Shown one piece after another: positions 21,240 through 28,040 of a stretch of 46,493 nucleotides of DNA; the stretch's first letter is position 1, and each line of letters opens with the position of its first letter. Below the pieces are notes generated by a model. The model was not told the origin of the DNA. It made no database searches and saw only the letters and a program-made list of their open reading frames with translations. Position numbers and translations under genes: made by a program. The DNA is from a virus, in IMG/VR virus record IMGVR_UViG_3300042987_002524, positions 1-46,493 of that record. One strand, 5' to 3'.

Positions 21240-22621
21240 GTGGTCTTCGTCCGGCCTTGATTCGTGATCCGATGCCTTGGGAATGGAATGAACTCGAGGC
21301 ACGCATGGTGCGTCCGGAGTATTCGCGGGTGGGCGATTACTTCGATTTGTGGGCAATGCACGAACCGCAGTTTGCGGGTCTGTTCGATCTGGTGATGCGG
21401 ATGGATCTGGCGGAACATGTCAAGGCTTCACAGGCGGCTCCGGTCGCGAAGTCTGACGATCAGGGTCTGGCGGTCAGTCGTGACGGGATCGCGGTGATCT
21501 CGCTGTCTGGTACGCTGATGAAACAAGCCAGCAGTTTTTCCTCGTCAACGTCGACCGTCGATGCTCGCCGCAAGGTCCGCGATGCCAAGAGTCGGGCGGA
21601 TGTGCTGGGGGCTTTGTTTGTCATCGATTCGCCTGGCGGAACGGTGGCAGGCAATCAGGCATTGGCTGAGGACATTGCGGCACTGCAGGCCGAGAAGCCG
21701 ACGGCGGCATTTATCGAGGATCTGGGGGCATCTGCCGCGTACTGGCTGGCATCGCAGACGGGGCATATTGCGACCAATGGAACGGGCCTGGTCGGTTCGA
21801 TCGGGACGTTTATGGCTGTTCGTGACACCAGTAAGGCGGCTGAGGACATGAACGTCAAGGTTCATGTGATCCGGGCAGGTGCTTTGAAGGGTGCTGGCAC
21901 GCCTGGCACTGAGATTACCGACGAAATGCTGGCTGCGTGGCAGCAGATGGTCAATCAGTTGAATGATCAGTTTGTCGGTGCTGTGGCCAAGGGCCGCAAG
22001 ATGACTGTTGAGCAAGTCCTGGCGATTGCCGACGGTCGGGTTTTTGTGGGCCAGGAAGCGTTGAAAAACGGCCTCGTCGATGCGGTCTGGTCGATTGAGG
22101 ATTCTGTCCGGCTGCTGACCGAGCGTATCGGATCAGGCCGCAAATCAGGCTCAAATTCAAGTAAAGGAGGTCGGCAGATGACGGCGGCGACGTATCAGGA
22201 ATTGAAAGCAAATCTGGTGGGGGCTGATCCAGCCTTCATCACATCCCAGCTGGACGCCGGGGCAGAATTGCCAGCGGCAATGTCGGCATGGATGCAGGAG
22301 CAAAACAAGCGGATCCAGTCGGCCAAACAGGAAGCGGCCGATGCGGCAGCAGCTGCAGCGTTGAAGCCGGCGGCAGGTCCTGGGATCGGGGCTGGCACCG
22401 AAGACAACCCGGAAGCGGGTGGCGAGTCTGGCGATGTTGTCGCCGACTGGCACGCCTTGATGGAAGACTGTTTGGCGAAGACTGGCGGCGATCAGGACGC
22501 GGCGTTGCTGCGTGCGGCCGGAAAGAATCCCGCCCTGCACGCTCAATTCAAGGCGGCGACGAATCCCGAGTTTGCCGGGCAGATTTTGAAACACGCCAAG
22601 AAACTTGGCGTTGATGTCTGA
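21236..22621 (+). CDS. S49-family head maturation protease with scaffold domain
   Basis: A 461-residue protein equivalent to lambda gpC. Residues about 80-300 form a SppA/S49 serine protease with nucleophile S166 (DLGASAAYW) and general base K218 (GALKGAGTPG), plus the SPGG motif at 132-135. Residues 315-461 are a Gln/Ala-rich helical scaffold region. The protease clears the scaffold after the shell is built. Start overlaps the portal stop. An internal strong ribosome-binding site and ATG in the same frame make the scaffold part as a separate product. Confidence 0.92.
   Translation: MSGLRPALIRDPMPWEWNELEARMVRPEYSRVGDYFDLWAMHEPQFAGLFDLVMRMDLAEHVKASQAAPVAKSDDQGLAVSRDGIAVISLSGTLMKQASSFSSSTSTVDARRKVRDAKSRADVLGALFVIDSPGGTVAGNQALAEDIAALQAEKPTAAFIEDLGASAAYWLASQTGHIATNGTGLVGSIGTFMAVRDTSKAAEDMNVKVHVIRAGALKGAGTPGTEITDEMLAAWQQMVNQLNDQFVGAVAKGRKMTVEQVLAIADGRVFVGQEALKNGLVDAVWSIEDSVRLLTERIGSGRKSGSNSSKGGRQMTAATYQELKANLVGADPAFITSQLDAGAELPAAMSAWMQEQNKRIQSAKQEAADAAAAAALKPAAGPGIGAGTEDNPEAGGESGDVVADWHALMEDCLAKTGGDQDAALLRAAGKNPALHAQFKAATNPEFAGQILKHAKKLGVDV
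22178..22621 (+). CDS. nested in-frame scaffold protein (Nu3-like)
   Basis: Internal start at codon 315 of the protease gene: AAAGGAGG (22163-22170) lies 7 nt before ATG 22178, a stronger signal than most gene starts here. The 147-residue product (MTAATYQELKANLVG...) has the helical Ala/Gln-rich middle and C-terminal helices expected of a capsid scaffold. Lambda makes Nu3 from gene C in the same way. Same frame and same stop as the protease. Confidence 0.75.
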   Translation: MTAATYQELKANLVGADPAFITSQLDAGAELPAAMSAWMQEQNKRIQSAKQEAADAAAAAALKPAAGPGIGAGTEDNPEAGGESGDVVADWHALMEDCLAKTGGDQDAALLRAAGKNPALHAQFKAATNPEFAGQILKHAKKLGVDV

Positions 22622-22706
22622 TCAGTTCAGTCGGTGATCACAGGTTTCTCAGGCTTTGTGTGCTGTTCGTTCAATGTGCGTTTTTCTCTGTTGAGGAGTT
22701 TTCATT

Positions 22707-23345
22707 ATGGTGAGTGCTGCCTGCGTGATTGACGAAAGTCTCACGGCTCAGTCTGCGGCCGCAACAGCGCCGTATTTGCGGCTGTATCTGAATTCGTCGG
22801 GCCAATGGGCGATTGCCGGTGCGACGAAGGCCCATGAAGCGATTGCGGAAGCCAGGACGTATGCCGCGGACGAAGCGCTGTCCGGTCTGTGGCGTAATGA
22901 AGGTGCGATCGTTCGGATGATTGCTGCGGCGGCGATTGCTGTGGGTGATCCGATCTGGTCTGCGGCATCTGGAAAAGTGACCAACGTGTACGCCGAAGGG
23001 GCGGACTTCATCGGTATCTGTCATGTGGCTTCGTCTGCCGATGGTTCCATCGTTCAGGTGCGGCAGAAATCCCTCGTGCAGAAGACGGGGCAGCATACGA
23101 CTGCCGCGGCCTCGGACACGATTGTCACGGGGCTGTCTACCGTGCTGGGGGCTATCGCCACCCTGGATTCTGCTCCGGTTGATGATCCGTTCCTGGTGAT
23201 TGCCTCGATCGGTGATCAGGCCGGGACTCCTGCAGCGGGTTCGATCCTGATCAACACCTACAAAAACACGGGCGGGACCGATCCGACTCCTGCCGCGGCA
23301 ACGACTTTCAGCAAGAAAGTCAATTGGCTTGCCTGGGGTTACTGA
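22707..23345 (+). CDS. head decoration protein, DUF2190-like
   Basis: A 212-residue beta-rich protein between the protease/scaffold and the major capsid gene, the place of lambda gpD. The middle (IAVGDPIWSAASGKVTN, GADFIGICHVASSADG) recalls DUF2190 decoration proteins that cap and stabilise the capsid. The last 70 residues (TVLGAIATLDSAPVDDPFLV) form another domain common in planctomycete and myxobacterial phage capsid proteins. GAGGAG precedes the ATG. Confidence 0.7.
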   Translation: MVSAACVIDESLTAQSAAATAPYLRLYLNSSGQWAIAGATKAHEAIAEARTYAADEALSGLWRNEGAIVRMIAAAAIAVGDPIWSAASGKVTNVYAEGADFIGICHVASSADGSIVQVRQKSLVQKTGQHTTAAASDTIVTGLSTVLGAIATLDSAPVDDPFLVIASIGDQAGTPAAGSILINTYKNTGGTDPTPAAATTFSKKVNWLAWGY

Positions 23346-23454
23346 TCGGGTTTCGGTGTCGAGTTGCTTTTGAATTTGTTCCGACGATTGGCCGTCGTCC
23401 GGTTTCCTTGAATCACAGTCCGCGATGGAGCCATTGTTTCGAAAGGTGTGAAAG

Positions 23455-24456
23455 ATGGCTCAACCTACCAGCGCGATCACTCGTTGGGATCTCGCTCTGA
23501 ATTACAGTCAGTTCAGCCTGGCATACAACCGCATGGGGTTCGTCGGCCTGGCGATTTTCCCGATCATCATGGTCGGCGAGCAGGCAGCGAACTTCCTGAA
23601 AGTGAAGATTTCTTCCTTGCTGGGTCCGGTCGAGGATTTGAAACGCGCGCCGAAAGCTGAATACAAGACGGCCGATTTCGAATTCGACACCGACAGTTAC
23701 AAGACTGATGACCACGGTGCTGAGGAAGTCCTGGACGATCGGATGCTGAAGATTTACCGGAATCTGCTGCGTGCGGAAATCATTCATCGCAATCGAGCGG
23801 TGAACCGCGTGCTGCAGTCCTACGAATCGGAAGCGATCACGGCGGCTCAGAGTACGAGCAACTTCAACAATGCTGCCGCCTCGGTCCTGTGGTCGACCGC
23901 AGCGACGGCAACGCCGATTCAGGATTTTCAGGCGGCCATTGAAGCGGTCGAAGGTCGGGTTGGTCGCACTCCGGATCAGGCAACGATCGGCAAAAAGGCT
24001 TTGCGAAAGCTCAAGCTGTGTGCGCAGATCACGGATCGGATCAAGTATGACGGTTTCCACGACGCGACTTTGACCGATCCTACGGCTCTGCGAGCCCTGG
24101 CGGATCTGTTCGAGTTGAAAAAGCTGAATGTCGCGGGCGGGAACGGAGGCGGATTCAAGAACACGGCGGGCGAAGGGGATACCCCGACACTCACCCGATT
24201 CTGGGATGCCACCAAGACGCTCGTTCACTGCTCAGACGATGCTGGCGGTGACCTGGAAGCTCCATTGGCCCGCATCGGCAATACGCTGTGCTGGTCGGAA
24301 GAGTCAGCTGGCGTCAACGACGGTGAAATGGCTCTGATCGTCGAGGAATACCGCGACGACAAGACTCGCGGAAGTCGCCTGCGGGCTCGCGGTGACTGGA
24401 CTCTGAAGCTGTTGCACACGGACGCGGGGCAGCTGATCACCAGTTGCATCTCCTGA
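23455..24456 (+). CDS. major capsid protein
   Basis: A 333-residue protein in the major capsid position. The N-terminal arm is followed by SLLGPVEDLKRAP and an extended loop with KTADFEFDTDSYK and HGAEEVLDD, then a long helix (LLRAEIIHRNRAVNRVLQSY) like the spine helix of HK97-fold shells. The C-terminus is a beta-rich A-domain (ARGDWTLKLLHTDAGQLI). Size, order and a strong terminator hairpin just downstream fit a highly expressed capsid protein. GAAAGG precedes the ATG. Confidence 0.82.
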   Translation: MAQPTSAITRWDLALNYSQFSLAYNRMGFVGLAIFPIIMVGEQAANFLKVKISSLLGPVEDLKRAPKAEYKTADFEFDTDSYKTDDHGAEEVLDDRMLKIYRNLLRAEIIHRNRAVNRVLQSYESEAITAAQSTSNFNNAAASVLWSTAATATPIQDFQAAIEAVEGRVGRTPDQATIGKKALRKLKLCAQITDRIKYDGFHDATLTDPTALRALADLFELKKLNVAGGNGGGFKNTAGEGDTPTLTRFWDATKTLVHCSDDAGGDLEAPLARIGNTLCWSEESAGVNDGEMALIVEEYRDDKTRGSRLRARGDWTLKLLHTDAGQLITSCIS

Positions 24457-24495
24457 TTGAAATTGCTGGATCTCCATCGCGGAGAGAGGGGCAAA

Positions 24496-24529
24496 GGCGG
24501 CAGGTCGGCCCACCTGCCGCCCCTTCTTC
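24496..24529 (+). terminator. hairpin after the major capsid gene
   Basis: GGCGGCAGGT (24496-24505) pairs perfectly with ACCTGCCGCC (24512-24521) around CGGCCC, then CCTTCTTCC. The U-tract is imperfect, so it may be partial or protect the capsid mRNA 3' end. Confidence 0.6.
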
Positions 24530-24553
24530 CTGCCTAAAACCAAGAACGCTGTT

Positions 24554-24892
24554 ATGTCGATCAACCAGGAAAATCTGTCTGTTTTGCTGTCGACGCGCGG
24601 CACGGAAGTGACGCGGATCGTGGCGAACGGAGACGAAACTTCCGGGCTGTCGGCATTGTTCATGGAAGACACGGATACCCGGCAATTCAATCGTGATACG
24701 GAACGAACGGAACGGACGGCCACGCTGCATCTGTACTCAAATGTGGCTTATGCCGAAACCGACACGTTCCGGGTCGACGGTGAGGTTTGGCAGCAATCGA
24801 TCCGGTCATCCGTGGATGCGGGTGTTCGGACGATCAAGCTGCAACGCAAGGACGGCAGTAGAACGAGTCGGCCAAGTACGAGGGCCTGGTAA
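24554..24892 (+). CDS. head-tail connector-region hypothetical protein
   Basis: A 112-residue basic, beta-rich protein (NVAYAETDTFRVDGEVWQQ, DAGVRTIKLQRKDGS). Similar short genes follow the capsid gene in other siphoviruses and encode head completion or connector proteins. No family match claimed. It ends TAATG into the next gene. Confidence 0.6.
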   Translation: MSINQENLSVLLSTRGTEVTRIVANGDETSGLSALFMEDTDTRQFNRDTERTERTATLHLYSNVAYAETDTFRVDGEVWQQSIRSSVDAGVRTIKLQRKDGSRTSRPSTRAW

Positions 24893-25422
24893 TGGCGGTG
24901 CCACCAAAAGGGAATTGTGCCGGTCGGCGGACATCGCTGCGTAACACCGTGGCCGCATCGGCGACGTTGCGGAAGCTGCTGGGTGCGGCCAGTGAAGCGG
25001 AAGCCCTGCAGCATGTCTATGACGATTTTGCGGCGGATGAAGCCAGTGCGCCACCGGATACGTTTCCGCGAGTGATCCTGCTGGCGGAAGGGCGAACAAG
25101 GGTGGATGTGACGGGCGGACGTTCCGTCCGGTTTTCTCCGCAGGTGTTCATTCAGTTTGAGAAGTTCACAGATGCGGCCCTGGAAGAATGGTACGAAGCG
25201 GACGGGATCACCGGGCCGTTTGACGATCACGATCACAGGCAGCACCTGATCAACATATACGGTCTGATCGAGTCGGAATTTCTGGATCTGGACAGAACGG
25301 CGGGCTGCCTGGAGTTTCAAGCTCTGATGCCTATTGAGGCATCGGAAGTTGACGCAAAGTCTGAGAACGGGCAGCAGTTGTTTCAAATCGTGTTTCAGTT
25401 CGAAAGTGAGGGGTCTCCCTGA
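24892..25422 (+). CDS. connector / tail-terminator-like protein
   Basis: A 176-residue protein with VRFSPQVFIQFEKF and LMPIEASEVDAKSENGQQLFQIVFQFES, an alternating beta pattern like neck or tail-terminator proteins. Start overlaps the previous stop and its own stop overlaps the next start. Function from position only. Confidence 0.6.
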   Translation: MAVPPKGNCAGRRTSLRNTVAASATLRKLLGAASEAEALQHVYDDFAADEASAPPDTFPRVILLAEGRTRVDVTGGRSVRFSPQVFIQFEKFTDAALEEWYEADGITGPFDDHDHRQHLINIYGLIESEFLDLDRTAGCLEFQALMPIEASEVDAKSENGQQLFQIVFQFESEGSP

Positions 25423-25943
25423 TGGCTCAGCTTGTCGGCGGGACGATCACCACAAGACTCTTTCAGCAGCGGCAGCATGATCAGTTGATGAACATGCTCA
25501 ACCGTAACCTGATGGAAACCTTGCGTGATCAGTTTCTGCCGTTCCACTTCATGACGGCGGCATTTACCCGGTATCCGGGTGTATTTGCTTCTCGATCGCA
25601 GAAGTGGCGACAGATCAAGCGGCGGGTTGTGCATCACGACCGTCCGAACGAATGGACGGGGGCATTAAAGGCGGAAGTTCTGTCGGGGAATCCCCGGCAG
25701 ATCACAGCGACAAAAGACCGGGCGACGTTCCGGGCCAAGGCTCCTTTGGACAGCAAAATCCTGTCGGGGCCAAAGGCTGGGCAGACGATCCGGCGGCCGT
25801 TGACGGAGCAGCGGCGAAAAGAAATGGAATTCGTGTCACCAGAAGAGATTGAACTGCTGAAGCAGCGGCAGGCTGGGCAGTACGTTGCTGCGTTGTATCA
25901 CCCGGAATGGAACGTGTTCGCGTTGCGAAAATACAGGTTTTAA
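25422..25943 (+). CDS. neck / minor head-tail protein
   Basis: A 173-residue basic protein with a long N-terminal helical part (LFQQRQHDQLMNMLNRNLMET) and a C-terminal segment ending YHPEWNVFALRKYRF. Order in the connector block suggests a head completion or HK97 gp10-like protein. No family is certain. Confidence 0.6.
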   Translation: MAQLVGGTITTRLFQQRQHDQLMNMLNRNLMETLRDQFLPFHFMTAAFTRYPGVFASRSQKWRQIKRRVVHHDRPNEWTGALKAEVLSGNPRQITATKDRATFRAKAPLDSKILSGPKAGQTIRRPLTEQRRKEMEFVSPEEIELLKQRQAGQYVAALYHPEWNVFALRKYRF

Positions 25944-25955
25944 GGAGTCATTAAA

Positions 25956-26849
25956 ATGCCAGATGTTGTCTATAGCGCGATCCTGGGTGGTACGACTGTC
26001 AAACAGATCGCGTCGAGTTCGTTCAACGAAAACATTGCGATCCTGGCGGCCAGAACAAGCGGATCTGGTGTGATCGCCGATCAGTTCATTGACCAGATTT
26101 CTCCGATGGGAGAAATCACAACAACGGATATCGCTAACTTCCTGGCTGCGTTCGGTGTGTCGGGAAGCCAGATCACGGACGGGTCGACCGTCAAGATCCC
26201 CTATCAGAAGCGTGCTAACGGCAGCACGTTTGGCGGGGCTGGCACAAACATGATGATCAAAGGCAAAGCGGACAATCCGGTCCAGCTGGTGCCGCAATCG
26301 GTGACGGCTCCTCGCCAGGGTGCCGTGACTGCATCCGGCCAGGTTCACTTTCTGTCTTCTGACGGTCTGACGATGCCGCATGATGTGTTGACCGCGCAGG
26401 ATCTGACGGCGGAAACCTTCAACTCGATGTATCGCCTAGGTCCGGTCTATATCAACGGGACGCAATTGCCGAAAGGGGTTGGGTTCACGGTCAACTTCGG
26501 GGTTGGTCTGTCGGAAAAACAGCACTTTGACGGGGCGACGTACCCGACTGAGGTCTACAAAGAGACGTTTGATCCCTATATCGAAATCACGGCGGAAGAC
26601 TTCGATATCCTGGACACGATTTCGGGCGGTCTGGCGATCACCGATGTCCGGGCGTTCCTGCTGAAACGTGCCTCGGGTTCGACCATTGCGGCCTATGGGT
26701 CGGCAGTGCATACGAAATTCAGCTTTGCAACCGGCCTGGTGACACCGCAGCAGATTTCTGCCAGTGACACCAAGCACGGGCAGGCGGCGATCCGGTTCAG
26801 CGGTCGAACGCTGGTGGTTTCGACGTCCTCGGCGGTTGCTGGTGCCTGA
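25956..26849 (+). CDS. major tail (tube) protein
   Basis: A 297-residue, beta-rich protein placed between the connectors and the tail chaperone. It begins MPDVVYSAILGGTTVKQIA and has alternating strands (FTVNFGVGLSEKQHFDGATYP, TFDPYIEITAEDFDILD). A strong terminator hairpin follows, as expected for the second most abundant virion protein. Tube identity is from position, size and composition. AAGGAG precedes the ATG. Confidence 0.75.
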   Translation: MPDVVYSAILGGTTVKQIASSSFNENIAILAARTSGSGVIADQFIDQISPMGEITTTDIANFLAAFGVSGSQITDGSTVKIPYQKRANGSTFGGAGTNMMIKGKADNPVQLVPQSVTAPRQGAVTASGQVHFLSSDGLTMPHDVLTAQDLTAETFNSMYRLGPVYINGTQLPKGVGFTVNFGVGLSEKQHFDGATYPTEVYKETFDPYIEITAEDFDILDTISGGLAITDVRAFLLKRASGSTIAAYGSAVHTKFSFATGLVTPQQISASDTKHGQAAIRFSGRTLVVSTSSAVAGA

Positions 26850-26862
26850 TGGTTTTTCTGTT

Positions 26863-26899
26863 ACTGGTCACGAAGTTCGTTTCGTGACCAGTCTTTTCT
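26863..26899 (+). terminator. terminator after the tail tube gene
   Basis: ACTGGTCACGA (26863-26873) and TCGTGACCAGT (26882-26892) pair perfectly (11 bp) around an 8-nt loop, followed by CTTTTCTC. Confidence 0.75.
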
Positions 26900-26924
26900 C
26901 AAACTCATTCAAGGCGACAATTGA

Positions 26925-27638
26925 ATGGCAAGTTTTCTATTGTTTTTCCCGAACTCCGCCGGCCGCAGTGTGCGGTCGCTGCTGGAATCGGCGGATATGC
27001 TGGACTTTTTGCCGGGTGCCGCGCAAGCGTCAGTGGTGCTGGATGGCGTTTCGGGGACTCTGATCGGCTGGGGAGACAGAATCGGGGTTGAGCCCGATCG
27101 TCAAACCTGGGGCGAAGACTGCGGCGGCTATCGCGTCGGATTTTGGGCGGATGCAAAAGTGACTCCGGAAGACCTGGCGAAGCCTGATCAGTTTTCCGGC
27201 TATCGGGCTGTGCTGGCCGACGGCAACGAATGGGTGATTCCTGCCGCGTCGATGCTGCCGACGTCTCTGGTTCGCGACAAATCAAAGCATTGGAAGCGGG
27301 TTCGGAAACCTCAATTCGATCAGTTCTGGCGTGAGTCGGAAGTCTGGTTTCGCCGCAATCTGAAATGCGGCCTGGATCTGCAGGAGATGCTGAAGGAATC
27401 CGGGTTGTCGGAGCAGGCGTTTCTGGATGCCTGGGTCAAGTTTGTCTGTTTCGTACTGCGGCAGAATTACCGGGTGACTGAGGATGTCGTGTCGTCCCTG
27501 CGGCTGCTGGATTCCCGGTCGCTCTACATGGTGACTCTGTATGCCGTCGACGGGATGGCGATCGAGGAACTTGAAGCGGATCAGGACGCGGAGAACATGA
27601 CGGAAAAAAAAATCGCAGAGTCATCACCCCCCGGATGA
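26925..27638 (+). CDS. tail assembly chaperone (zero-frame product)
   Basis: A 237-residue protein between tail tube and tape measure, the place of lambda G. It has LLFFPNSAGRSVRSLL, WGDRIGVEPDRQTWGEDCGGY and a helical region about 140-215. An A9 run near its end (27604-27612) is in the right frame for a -1 slip. The zero frame ends six codons after the slip region, and the -1 frame stays open to 27721, as in G/GT systems that make a longer chaperone at low level. Confidence 0.7.
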   Translation: MASFLLFFPNSAGRSVRSLLESADMLDFLPGAAQASVVLDGVSGTLIGWGDRIGVEPDRQTWGEDCGGYRVGFWADAKVTPEDLAKPDQFSGYRAVLADGNEWVIPAASMLPTSLVRDKSKHWKRVRKPQFDQFWRESEVWFRRNLKCGLDLQEMLKESGLSEQAFLDAWVKFVCFVLRQNYRVTEDVVSSLRLLDSRSLYMVTLYAVDGMAIEELEADQDAENMTEKKIAESSPPG

Positions 27639-27721
27639 TGGTGACGCGATCGTGGAAGTCGGGTCTGTTACCGGACTATGCCCCAACGTGGTTTGATCTG
27701 TGGGTTTATCCTTTTGTGTGA
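27603..27721 (+). other. programmed -1 frameshift site and extension
   Basis: The zero-frame codons GAA AAA AAA contain the slippery heptamer A AAA AAA (27605-27611). A -1 slip reads 36 further codons (AAT CGC AGA... to TGA 27719-27721), adding a Trp/Pro-rich tail ending WFDLWVYPFV. The fusion would be 265 residues. A C-rich stretch follows the slip. Confidence 0.6.
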
Positions 27722-27730
27722 GGTTTGATC

Positions 27731-27955
27731 ATGGGGATGAGTGAAAAGCAGTTGCAGGAAATGCGTTCGAAGATTGAGACGCATTTGAAGTCTGGCGGGT
27801 CAGCGGATGCCCGGACGGCGCTGGATCAGTTGTATCCGGATCGTGTGACGTTGGGGGTGTTCGAGCTGGAATTCCAGTCGGTTCAGGAGTCTCTGAAGCC
27901 GAAGAAAGCTGCCCCGCCGGCGGATGAGGTTCAACCAGCGAACGATCAGGAATAG
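27731..27955 (+). CDS. hypothetical small helical protein
   Basis: A 74-residue protein, helical and charged (MSEKQLQEMRSKIETHLK) with an acidic Pro/Ala tail. GAGG lies about 7 nt before ATG 27731. ATG 27737 is possible. Just upstream of the tape measure, so it may be a chaperone or tail assembly factor. No family recognised. Confidence 0.6.
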   Translation: MGMSEKQLQEMRSKIETHLKSGGSADARTALDQLYPDRVTLGVFELEFQSVQESLKPKKAAPPADEVQPANDQE

Positions 27956-27956
27956 G

Positions 27957-27986
27957 TGACCACGAAGGACACGAAGAGACACGAAG
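27957..27986 (+). repeat. CACGAAG-type intergenic repeat
   Basis: Three units (CACGAAGGA, CACGAAGAGA, CACGAAG) between the small gene and the tape measure. Confidence 0.8.
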
Positions 27987-28040
27987 TTTTCTTTGTGAGT
28001 GTTGTTTCAGGTTTCGGCTCTTTCCCCTCTTGGTCGCATC

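Noticed and set aside
26870-26892. Another CACGAAG-type repeat after the tail tube gene
   Set aside because: The similarity is only GTCACGAAG within a perfect 11-bp hairpin followed by T residues, so it is better explained as a terminator.
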